Shown in pieces: positions 21,157-31,667 of a stretch of DNA of 64,000 nucleotides (its first letter is position 1; each line of letters starts with the position of its first letter). The notes below the pieces were generated by a model that was not told the DNA's origin, searched no databases, and saw only the letters and a list, made by a program, of their open reading frames with translations. Made by a program: the position numbers and the translations under genes. Source of the stretch: Phytophthora colocasiae (lineage: Eukaryota > Oomycota > Peronosporomycetes > Peronosporales > Peronosporaceae); contig JAGKQI010000026.1 of the NCBI GenBank assembly GCA_018806915.1, forward strand, positions 310,001-374,000, written 5' to 3'.

Positions 21157-24100
21157 GTGATGTCGAAGAGAGTGAACTCTCTTCGTGCCCTAGTGGACTC
21201 GGGCGCGTCGAACAACTTTGTTCGACAGGGAAGTCTTCGAAGACTTGACTTCGAAGAGGCCGACACGCCTCGCAGCGTGTTGGAGGTGCGGTTGGCAACG
21301 GGTGCCACCGTGAGGACTGAGAAGCGCGTAGTCCGTGTGCGCTTCTCTTACAAACGAAGGACGTTTGTAGAAGATCTTATCGTCTTGGATCTAGACGATA
21401 AGTTCGACTTATTACGATATTAGGCATGCCGTGGCTTGCACGGCATGACCCGGTGAGCAACGGGGAGACGCGTACGCTCGTACGCTTCAACAACACATGC
21501 GCGACAGAGAGCGATGGCCCTGTCAGTGCTGCACATGCACCGGCCGGTGCATGTGGATCCCCAGTTGAGGCAGCAGCGGCCGCCGCTGCCTCCGATCGCC
21601 GCCGGCGACCGCCAGCGACTCAGGGAGTCGTTGGGAGAAAATGTGTGTCGACTCAGAAATCTGAGCCGAAGGGTCGCGGTCACGTGAGTGATGGTCAGGT
21701 GAATGTGAATCACCTGACGCGTAAACATCTGAATGATGTTTGTCACATGAGTGATGGTCAGGTGAATGAGATTCACCTGAGAGAAGGTATTATACCGGTA
21801 TTACCGGTATCCTTGGAGGTACTTCAAGCCCCCAAGGGTCGCGCCGACGACGTCGCGTCAACTCTGGGAGTTGACGAAGAAAATAAAATTCGGGGAACCG
21901 AAAGACGTGCGTCAGCTCTGGGAGCTGACGCCACTGGCGCTTCGCTGCTAGTTCCGGGAACTAGCGATCGGTCATCAGCTCCGGGAGCTGATGAGACGTG
22001 TATAGGCGAACAGTCGCTGCTAGTTCCGGGAACTAGCGATCGTACACCCGCTCTGGGAACGGATGATATGTGTACAAGCGAACACTCGCTAGCGCAGGAA
22101 GCTAGCGAGAGCACGTCGACTCCGGGAGTCGACGATGCGGTTGCTTCATCCGCTCCGGGAGCGAATGGAGGCGCAGCAGTTCAGGGAACCGACTGCGCGG
22201 CAGGAGGTGCTGGCGGTTGCAAACGCCCAGCACCCGAACAACCTGCGTGCTCACGTGCAGCAGCGCTGCACGCGATGAGCGGCACTCAAGCCGGGCTTGA
22301 TAGTGCGAGTCAGCGGAAGGAATCCGCTGACGATTGCGATAACGTCCCGCCCAAGGTGCGATGCCTTGGACGTGGAGCACCTGGAGCCGGGCTCCATGGT
22401 AGATCTTCGCGGCGCAAGCTCAGGGAGCTGCGCGAGTCTCAGTCCGGGACTGAGACGGGTGTATCTGCAGTGCAGACACCGAGTGTCGAGACGTTGAACG
22501 TCTTGACACGTACTGGTACTGGGTTACAGTACCAGAGGATGCGGTTGGAGAATCCGCCGACGAGTGCGTCGGCGTTGACCGCACTTCCAACGATGAGTTG
22601 GAAGCGCTTCGCACGAGACTTGTACGATGGACGCATCGAACAAATTTGCATTCTCTCGGATATCGAGAGAGTGGAGCGCGAGGCCGAAGATCTGAAGCAG
22701 CTCGTCGTCGATGGGATCACTGAGGGTGATGACTCCCTCAGTGCGAAGACTAAGAAGCAGCGCTTCGAAGAGCAGAGTTGGGACTCGTTGAGGTCGAGTC
22801 CCTACTACGAAGTTCTGCGGGAGTACAAGGATGTACTCCCGGACGAGATTCCTTCGGAGCTTCCGAAGGACAAGGGCGTACAGCACGAGATTGATCTCGT
22901 GCCGGGCACTAAGTACTGTGTTACACGGCAGTGGCCACTGCCGCGTGAACAAGTGCAAGCGATCGACGACTTCTTTGAAAGTCGTCGTCTTGCAGGTCAA
23001 GTGCGGGAATCGAAGTCCCCGCACAGTGCTCCAACGTTCTGTGTTAAGAAACCACAGGGCGGCTGGCGCATCGTTCATGCGTACAACAAGTTGAACGATG
23101 CGACGATACCGGCGCAGACGCCGATACCGCGAAAAGATGTTATCATCGATTCGATGGCCTTGAGCACTATCTTCAGTGCTCTAGATCTGCGTGATGGATT
23201 CTATCAGATCCTCATGCGTGAGAGGGACATCCCTCTCACAGCGGTAAGCACTCCAAGCGGTATGCTTTGGGAGTGGCTCGTCATGCCACAGGGGCTTAAG
23301 AACGCCCCTGCGACGTTCAATAGATGCGTGACACATCTATTGCGCTCGGTGCGCGACTTCGCACCGAGCTACTTCGACGACGTGTTCGTCCACAGCCGGG
23401 CTGTGAACGGGAAGATGGACATTGAGATGCACAAGGTGCATCTCCGGAAAGCTAGAGCTTATGAGGAAACATAAGCTCTATGCGAACCTGAAGAAGTGTA
23501 TCTTCGGGGCGAGCGAGATACCCGTGCTGGGGTGTCTCGTGGGGAAAGACGGCGTGCGCCCTGACCCAGAGAAGGTCAGAGTGATCAATGAATGGCCCAC
23601 GCCATCCAATGTGAAGGAACTGAGGCAGTTCCTTGGGCTTGCCACGTACTTGTGCAAGTACGTCGAGAACTATGCGGGCAAGAGTCGCCCGTGGTCACAG
23701 CTTCTTAAGAAAGAAGCTGAGTGGATTTGGACGACCGAGTGCGAGGAGGCATTCGGTGCAGTCAAGCAGGGCTTGACTGAAGCGCCGATCTTGGCCGTGG
23801 CGGACCAAGATCGTCCATTCCACGTAGTGTGCGATGCATCCGACTTTGCAATCGGATGTGCATTGATGCAACACGATCACGAAGGGCGTGATCGTGTAGT
23901 CTACTATCAATCGCGTCAGCTGAAGCCAGCTGAGCGTAACTATCCCGTACATGACAAGGAGCTCCTTGCCATGAAGTATGCACTCGCAAAGTTCCGAGTG
24001 TATCTACTTGGGAGTAGACCGTTCGTGGTCTATACAGACCACGCATCATTGCGTACGGCGATTGAGTCGCCGCACATCTCGCAACGTATGGCGAGATGGT

Positions 24101-26210
24101 TGTCCTTCTTCGCGGAGTACAACTTCCGGGTGGAGTACAAACCCGGAAGACTCAATGTAGTGGCCGACGCGTTATCGCGTCGACCTGACTATGCGGAGAC
24201 GGTCGACGCCAACGCTGTTGGCGTCGTGAGGACAGTGTGCCGTCGTCAACGTTGATTGACGACGTGAAGAACGCGTATGCAAGGGATGCAGACGCGAAGG
24301 GGCTGCTGGAGTTCCTCGCAGCACCTTCCGACGTGGCACGTCGGAAGCTAACCCCTCATCTTCGAGCTCGTGTACACCGCTATCGTGTACACGAAGGCCT
24401 ACTGTTGTACAGTGCAGTAGACGACAATGCGGATCGCATTGTCGTTCCGAATGATCATGACCTCCGGTTGAGGATCATGTTCGAGTATCACGATGCCCCC
24501 ACGGCAGGGCATCCGGGTCGTGAGAAGACATACACTCTTCTCACGCGTGACTTCTACTGGCACCACCAGTACAAGTGGGTGCGCAAGTACGTACATGCTT
24601 GCGAGGTTTGTCAACGCGTGAAGCCTGCGCAGTTCTCGCAGGCTCCTCTTCAATCACTACCGACTCCGTCGGAGTGTTGGCAGTCCATGTCCATGGACTT
24701 TGTCTTCGGTCTTCCGCCTGACAGCAAGCGGAGGACGGGCATCGTTGTCTTTGTGGACCGATTCAGCAAGATGGTTCATCTTGCTGCCGTCCCGGCTACT
24801 GTTACAGCCGCGCAGACTGCGCGACTGTTTGTTGACATGGTGTTCAAACACCATGGCATGCCGCTCGACATTGTATCGGACCGTGATCCACGCTTCACAG
24901 CGCGGTTCTGGCAAGAAGTGTTTACACTTCTTGGTTCACAGTTATCAATGTCGACTGCGGATCATCCGCAGACGGACGGACAGACCGAACGTGTCAACCG
25001 TGTACTGGGTGACACGTTGAAGAGCTACGCTCACTCGTTCCCGCATTGGAGCGAGTGTTTGCCGATGGCAGAGTTTGCCATCAACAACTCGGTGCATGCC
25101 TCGACAGGGCATACACCGTTCTACGTGAACGCCATGAGGCATCCACGATTGCCGAGCATGCTCGGCAGGGTAGCTTCCTCCTTAAGTGGGGGAGGATCTA
25201 CGGTTGCGTCCGAACAACCGCAGAATGCAACTGATAGCAGCACACTATCAGCTGCGGTGACGCGTGCGACGTCTCGTTCGAGCAGGAACGAGCGCGCGAT
25301 GTCTGTGCCGGGCACAGACATGAGAGATGATAGCGAGCAGGCAGGGCCTGCTGCTGACAAGGGCGACAAGCTGAAAGGATTCAGCTCGGGTGCGCTAGAC
25401 TTTGTCCAGCGAAGACAAGCCGTCATACGGTTTGTCCAGGATGCTATCGCAGCTTCTGTCGATCGACAGAAGCTGAACGCTGATAATGTTGGTAGGGGCA
25501 ACATAAATGAATTTAAAGTGGGTTCATTAGTTTTGTTAGCTACACAAAACCTGCCTAAACATGCAGTGTCTGACTTTGGAGCAAGCAAGCTTGCTCCAAG
25601 ATTCATTGGACCGTTCAAAGTACTTGAACGGCATGGTAACGCGTACCGGCTGGACATACCGTCCAGCATGAGGCTCCACCCGACCTTCTACGTCGGGCGG
25701 TTGAAGCCGTACGTGCAGCACGGACTACCTAGGGCTGGTAGTCCGACTGAGGAGTGCGAGAGGCCTGGAAGGCCTTCTCGAGACCGTCGACACGGTCGAT
25801 CAACCGGTTCACTCTCGTCCCAAGACCGGACGAGAGGTTCGAGGCAGTCTGAGCTGCCTCGCAGACCTCAGCACGGAGGACACGAATCTCCTGCTTCAGA
25901 GCCGCTATCTCAGCGCTCTGTGTCTGCTCCAGCGCAGCAACTCGATCGTGCAGGGCACGATCGTCATGGTCATAGCGTTGACCATGCAGAGGGAGTGTTC
26001 CCACCCCCTCCCCCGCCGTTGCGCGACGCGCGTGGAGCGATCCGCTGGATTGTGGAGCGGATCGTGGCTCATAAGAGAACGAACTCTCAAGGGGTTCGTT
26101 TTCGTATTCGTTGGAGAGGATTTCCTCCCCATCGAGATACATAGAGCCGCGGAACGTCCTGATGGAGGACGTTCCGGAAATGGTGAGGGCGTACGAAGCC
26201 CACCATAACT
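21157..26210 (+). pseudogene. pol: Gypsy pol (protease, RT, RNase H, integrase, chromodomain), four shifts
   Basis: Open segments 21157-21423, 21426-23474, 23422-24255 and 24237-26144, plus a tail to about 26210. Segment 1 has the retropepsin site LVDSGASNNFV. Segment 2 begins with the conserved GMPWLARHDP after a one-base shift, carries a 300-residue low-complexity linker with repeated PGTSD/PGAD-like units, then RT up to YFDDVFVHS. Segment 3 has the RT thumb and RNase H (CDASDFAIGCAL, TDHASLRTA). Segment 4 has the HHCC head (HPGREKTY, CEVCQRVKP), integrase D-D-E (MDFVFGLP, VSDRDPRF, ADHPQTDGQTERVN) and a chromodomain (FRIRWRGFPPHRDT). Its last part (EPRNVLMEDVPEMVRAYEAH) is one base out of frame. 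Confidence 0.92.
21857..22200 (+). repeat. Run of GGGA-centred short palindromes in the protease-RT linker
   Basis: At least seven strong inverted repeats built around TCYGGGA: 21857-21875, 21909-21931, 21947-21965, 21973-21993, 22019-22037, 22089-22107 and about 22115-22135. Further imperfect ones follow to about 22200. Arms differ in sequence, so this is not a simple tandem repeat. The encoded protein shows recurring S-x-P-G-[TAV]-[DN] units. Confidence 0.85.
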
Positions 26211-27280
26211 TGCAGGGTTAAACCCTGCACGAGGAGTGCTGCGGTCAGCCACAGCACTCGGAGCTTCGCGTGGCACAATACGACCACGGAGTTCCTTGAT
26301 GTGATCGGGTACACGGACGACCGTGTACCCCAGGAGATCACTTTCGGTGAGGCGTGTTGCCAAGGGTGGGCAACACGGACAGGGTGTGCCAAAGGGAACG
26401 GCACATGGGATCCCCGCTTCCATGGACTGATCATGGAGGCGTTCACACTTACCACGCGTAGTGTAAGTGTAGTAGCGATCGCGAGCCGCAGCAACGCGCT
26501 CGCGATATGCCTTCGGGTCTTTGTTGAAGTTTTTAACATAGGCGTTCCACGACTGACAAAGTGCCTGCCACTCGGGCACTTTACTCTTGCGCGAAGTCTT
26601 CTTCGCTGCATAGTATCGGAGCTCATGGAAGAGCCCGATATAGTAGTCGCGTCTTTGAGTCTCGGACTCAAAGACAACCTTAGCGGCTACGTCGTCGTCG
26701 TTGATACTGTTGCATGAGTACAACAGTATCGGGTTCGGTGGTGAACTAGCACCGAACCGGTCATGGATCTCCGCCTCAGTAGGCATCCATGGCGTGCGCA
26801 CTGGCGGATCAGTGCGCGGGGCAGTGAGCGCCCTCGACATGGGGGACGCTTCATCATCACTGCGCGGACGCTTCGAGCTTGAAGCGTCCGAGGCCTCATC
26901 ACGAGGTCGTCGAGATCCCACAGGTGGGTCTGACGTGTCTTCGGACGAAGACACGGGAGCGGGAGCCTTGACATCAACCTCCCCCTCCTCGACATCCTCC
27001 TCGTAGTCGAGGATGTCTTCGTAGTCCTCTCCAAAGAGTTCTTTGAGAGGGACAGCAGGATTCTTAATCTCTGCTAGAGAAGAAGACTTCTTCTTCTTCT
27101 CATGCTTCTCCTTATGGAGAGCATGGTACTTGGTGACAGAGAGCTTCTCTGTCGGACCGCTGGAAGCAGCAGTGCTAGTGGGCACTGCTGAGGTCGTTGT
27201 TCCTGCTGCATAGGCAGCAGGTGAGGGTGCTTGGCAGCGTCCGCAGTAGCGGACGGAGACGTGGGCGTTGGCGAGTCCAT
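25729..27280 (-). pseudogene. Antisense ORF of the Gypsy element, coiled-coil protein
   Basis: Antisense to the 3' end of pol and the region before the 3' LTR. A long frame (27185-25905, 426 residues) is preceded by an ATG frame from 27280 and followed by frame 26142-25729. A single base missing near 26142-26144 separates the last two. Features are an N-terminal low-complexity region, a K-rich and then acidic stretch, a conserved-looking domain (YYIGLFHELRYYAAKKTSRK, then WNAYVKNFNKDPKAYRER) and a C-terminal coiled coil (DRVAALEQTQSAEIAALKQE ... RLIDRVDGLEKAF). No known family. Antisense ORFs occur in some plant Gypsy elements; any relation is untested. One further shift near 27185 is inferred. 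Confidence 0.65.
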
Positions 27281-27381
27281 TGCGAAATGAACTCGGATTT
27301 CTCTTGGGAACTTGACGGTCTTGTCAAGTTCTGTTGATTGACGTATCGAGACCGATACGTCGAATCTTAACGGGGGGATGG

Positions 27382-27832
27382 TGTAACGGGGTTACACGTA
27401 CAAGTGGTTGTACCACTTGTAACTCTAACAGTTAGGATAACTGTTAGAGGTTGGAAATGGGCCTCAAACCTTGGTGTGCTGTACACACCAAAGGATACAT
27501 GGGCGAACCACATTATTGGATGGTTTGTGCATATTATTGGTAGAAAGTAACGGATTTCTACCAATCACTGAGCAGAGTTTCTGCCAACCACACGTTGGCA
27601 GACCCTTTAGAAATAGATAACAAACAGTTTTAGGAGGTCCATAATTGGCTTATGCCAAATTCAATAACAGTTCTCATTTTTACGGTATTTGCAGTATTAA
27701 TTTAGTTATATTTGATTTAAGTATACTTATTTAAATAAGTATACTTAAATTAAGTCTATTCTAATTGCACGCTTCCTCATACACGTAAGCGCACGTGTAC
27801 GCCATCTAATAGGTCTAGGTAGACCCATTACA
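27382..27832 (+). repeat. 3' LTR
   Basis: 451 bp, nearly identical to the 5' LTR. The differences I see are a 10-base block present only in the 5' copy, three extra bases (GGT) in the 3' copy, and A/T at the CCCTATAGAAAT/CCCTTTAGAAAT site. The 34-bp palindrome is kept at 27716-27749. Confidence 0.95.
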
Positions 27833-27837
27833 CCGAA

Positions 27838-28954
27838 GGCTTAAGATGGCCGGAGGATCTGCTGCGCTGTTACCAAAGCCTCTCGGACGTCTCAGTGTAT
27901 CAGATGATGACCCGGCGGCCTTCGGCGTCGCTTGCGTACGCTGTCTGTGTTCGCTGACCTTCAGTGTCAGTACTCGCAATTTGAACGTATGCTCTGTGTC
28001 ATTATCGTTCGTTTGGGTATCGAAAGCCCTAGCACTGCGAGAGGTTGGCTCTGGAACCATTTTCGACGTGGTTCCATGAAACCCAACACTGGTATAAATA
28101 CAGTCCCGGACCTAGTGGAGCTAGGCGGTTTTTTTTTAAGGACGTAAGCTCGGAGAGCTAGTACTCGGTGGCTGACGCAGGACTTGCGGGTAACATGCTG
28201 CTACCAAGCCAGCTTCCACTTCCACTGGTAAGGATACGTCTAGTGACAAGATGTCGTCCTCGACTCTTAAGATCAAGAGTAGTTCGGTAACCCCAAATAC
28301 TCAGTTGTGACAGTCTAGTCTTATATTTCTCCAAGAACACAAAGCCTTACAAAAACATTTGACGCAACTACAACCTCCAGCAGGCTCGCAATCTGCCTCG
28401 CTGAGTGACCGGCTACATTCTACTCATCATATCCCTGAATCTACCACTGGTTCGCGAGCCGTTGCTGAAAAAAATGAAACGACATTTCCAACACTAGCGC
28501 GTTAGATAGATGAATGCGCATCCAAAGTCATATTGGGACATTGGGCATCGAAAACCCAACGCTGTTAGCCTAAAACTGCATGCACGTGGCGAACCCTCGT
28601 TATCATAGTTGTTTGGGCCAGCGTGCAGTTTAGTCATTGACCCACAGCACAGCATCAAAACCTTTCACCATCTTTAGCATACACATCCACTTACAAATTT
28701 TGTATTCTCGTGAACGTCACGAGAATACACAAACCTTGATTCAACGTGGAGAACGCGACTAAAACGCAAGGATGATTACGTCCCCGCTAAAAGTTAATCA
28801 ACTTCTCTCTTCTTCTCTGTGGTAGATTCCGGACTATGATTAATATGGTATAAGCTGGTTTAAAAGCAGAAGATCTTCAGCGGCATGTTGTCTTTCTGTA
28901 CCAGCACTACTAATGAAATTCATACGACGCACTCTGCAGACTGGACAGGGCGTC
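27838..28954. other. Unassigned sequence between Gypsy insertion and right inverted arm
   Basis: No supported gene. Small frames at 27846-28079 (+) and 27815-28060 (-) carry no known domain, and the latter crosses the insertion junction. Probably the second half of the core of the long-inverted-repeat element. Confidence 0.4.
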
Positions 28955-30205
28955 CATCGATAAAGTTAAACATCCTCACAACATGAGGCAGCAGTCTTGG
29001 CTGCGGTATCATCGATAGAGGTCTATGACACTAAAGCCACGCCGAGCCGGACTGGGAGCTTCAACGTGGGTGCCCACGTCCCTGAATGCGCTTTCGTAGC
29101 CGGCTGTGAAGTTCTAGCAACAACTTCAAAACGGTCAATTTTTCCGGGCGGCTTCTGCACGGTCGTGCCACCCGTGAACTACCACTAACTACTGCAACTG
29201 CGTTTAATCATCGTCCCCATGGCGGACTACAGAAAGTGAGTGAAATGCAGACCATCGCTGATAATTGAAATCTCAAGTCGACGTTTCTTCGCAGTTGACA
29301 TTTTATTGTCAGGGTTCATACTATCGCAAGTACAAACGCACTCTTCGCCACGTATAGTAATATCAATAGTATAGTGTGAGTATTATAGTAATCATATGTT
29401 GAGGTTGAACTTGAAGCCAACATGATTCCTACGCGGTCGCAAGGCCCACTATACGTGTTTCCGCGCGCTTTTCCAAGCCAAGCTTTTCCCCGGCGGGTTC
29501 GCTCTGACGATTCCGCCAACAAGAGACGCTAGCGTAAAAATGACGAGTGCTAATTGGCCAGCAAGTTGAAGCTCTAGCCTACCTCATGTGCGCGATCCTC
29601 GCGGTAAGAATCGCAAAGCGGAGCCTCATTTTCAATTTCACCAAGCCCCCCTCAAGTCCCCCATTACCCAATGTCCTGACGCCCTGCTCGACGTGCACTA
29701 CACGAAATTGCTGACTACGCTGCTCGACCTTTGCTGGCTGCTACGCTACTCGACGTTCTACTGGCTGCTACGCTACCCGTTACGCTGCTTGAGCCCTACT
29801 GGTCACAATGCTGCTATAACCTGCTACGCTACTCGAACCTGGTCGCAATGCTGCTATAACCTGCTACGCTGCCCTACCTACTAGGCTGTTCTACCTGGTA
29901 CGCTGGTCGACGATCTGCTACGCTACCCGTTACGTTGCTGGAGCCCTACTGGTCACAATGCTGCTATAACCTGCTACGCTGCCCTACCTACTAGGCTGTT
30001 CTACCTGGTACGCTGATCGACGATCTGCTACGCTACCCGTTACGTTGCTGGAGCCCTACTGGTCACAATGCTGCTATAACCTGCTACGCTGCCCTACCTA
30101 CTAGGCTGTTCTACCTGGTACGCTGCTCGACGTTCTGCTACGCAACCCTTACGCTACACCATCACAATGCTGCTTTAACCTGCTACGCTGCCCGGCGTTC
30201 TGCTG
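28955..30205 (-). repeat. Right arm of the long inverted repeat, with 110-bp tandem repeats
   Basis: 28955 to about 29950 mirrors 17890-18869. The outer part is a tandem array of 110 bp. The marker CTAGGCTGTTCTACCTGGTA recurs at 29881, 29991 and 30101, and a partial unit fades out by about 30205. Confidence 0.88.
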
Positions 30206-30279
30206 TGTAGTTGCGCTAGGGAAAGTTTTTGTGGCTGCTGACGGCTTCGATTCCCTGTCAGCTGATCAGCTCGAGGTGT

Positions 30280-30990
30280 AGTGCTTACCTTGAGTTTAGT
30301 ACTACAGTAGTAGTATTTGAGAGGTCAATGATAAGTTGTTCCCGAGCACAAAGAAGACGAAGCTGCGGCTGAAGATGTCGGAGATCGCGAGAATTCTCGA
30401 CCAAGCGAGAACATTCCCGCCCAGAAGCCTGTTACTCCTCGAAAGAGTGCCAACCACCAGGAGGCTGAAGAAGACAATGAATTGACACCCAGTAAAAGAA
30501 GGTTGCACGAGAGGATCCTCACGCTCCTGAGCGAGCATCCTTTTCTCGTACCACCCGACGTGATACATCCAAGTCTCTCTATCCTCTACTTCCCAAAACG
30601 AGGCAGCACGAGGCAACATCGAAGGCTCAAGCTCAGTATCTCCGGTATAAACTCTCACTGAAGAATCACTTACTGGAACTACGCCAGCGAGAGACCTCTC
30701 AGCGACAGCACTTGGAACGTGCGTACAAGTCTGGGGAGCATGTGGCAAACGTCGACAAGATTCGGTTTTGTCGGTTCGAGCAAGATGTGCGTTTGCACCG
30801 CATTGCTATTGGGCTGGAGGCCAAGAACGAAGAAGAGAAGCAGCTACGACAAGCCGCCCATGAGCCACCTGCTCGATCTGGAGAAGGAGAAGCTCAGGGA
30901 AGAACACCGCGTGACGGCGTCAGTGCTTATTATATATCTCGAGTTTAGTACTACTGTAGTATTGGATAGGTCAATGGTAAAACATCATCG
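30280..30990 (+). other. Degenerate coiled-coil ORF between two short direct repeats
   Basis: A sequence GAGTTTAGTACTAC...GTCAATG occurs at about 30292-30330 and again at 30941-30975. Between them plus-strand frames show charged helical pieces in shifting frames (KRRLHERILTLLSEHPF; ELRQRETSQRQHLERAYKSG; RIAIGLEAKNEEEKQLRQ). It looks like one broken gene for a coiled-coil protein of unknown family. The longest intact piece is 30712-30948. Confidence 0.4.
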
Positions 30991-31667
30991 ACATGGTGTT
31001 GGAAGGTCCAAAGATAAATCGTAGATGTACAGGCAAAACATTTAGATCGGGCAGTCATTCAATGGCGAGCGTTGAAAGGATCTACTTTCTTTCGGCACGA
31101 CAACAAAAATATTTGAATCGATGGCGGATCAACATCGTCACTAAACGCGTCCTTTTAAGCAGATTTTATGCTGTGTTTACTTTCGCAAGGTAGGTTTTAG
31201 AATTTTATGCTACTTTTTGTGCTTCAAACTGTCAACAGCAAGACAACGGTGTCATTCGAGATGGCGACGATACCTGCAGGGCCGAGGGCGCATCGTCCAA
31301 AGGCACAACATAGTGGCGTCCACGACGGCTGGTCAGACCAAGGTTGAGGCATGCGAAGAAGTCGTCCAAGCACAAGTCGTCATGCACTAAATCTGGCATA
31401 TAGACGTACCAAGTTGACGTGGTGTGCTCACGCCTATATCTCTACGCGTTAGAGTATAAAGTCTTGTATGCAAATACGCTATGTGAAGAGTTGACATCGT
31501 CATTACTAAACTCAATATAAATACGTCTTTTAATGTCAATGTTGTTCTGCCATCGATGTAAATTAATGTTGTCAACTGTATTGCTAACAATAAAACGTAA
31601 AAAAAAAACCTTGATAGCCAGTACATTGCCGTACTTCCGGAGATTGTTGCACTGCGTGTCTCCAACG
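30991..31667. other. Intergenic, no gene seen
   Basis: AT-rich sequence with short frames only. The small ORFs at 31387-31681 lack any recognisable motif. Confidence 0.5.

Larger units (their letters stand above)
19530..27832 (+). mobile_element. Near-complete Gypsy retrotransposon with antisense ORF
   Basis: 8303 bp. It has matching LTRs (19530-19987 and 27382-27832) flanked by the 5-bp duplication CCGAA at 19525-19529 and 27833-27837. A primer-binding-like TGGTAGCACTTTG follows the 5' LTR, and a purine-rich ACGGGGGGATGG precedes the 3' LTR. It contains gag, protease, RT, RNase H, integrase and chromodomain on the plus strand, and an antisense ORF at the 3' end. LTRs differ by about one substitution and two small indels, so the insertion is recent. 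Gag, protease/RT, RT, RNase H/integrase and chromodomain are nevertheless separated by single-base shifts. Confidence 0.95.

Noticed and set aside
21857..22200. Spaced palindromes that could suggest a CRISPR array
   Set aside because: Arm sequences differ between units, spacing is irregular and they lie inside a retrotransposon ORF of a eukaryote.
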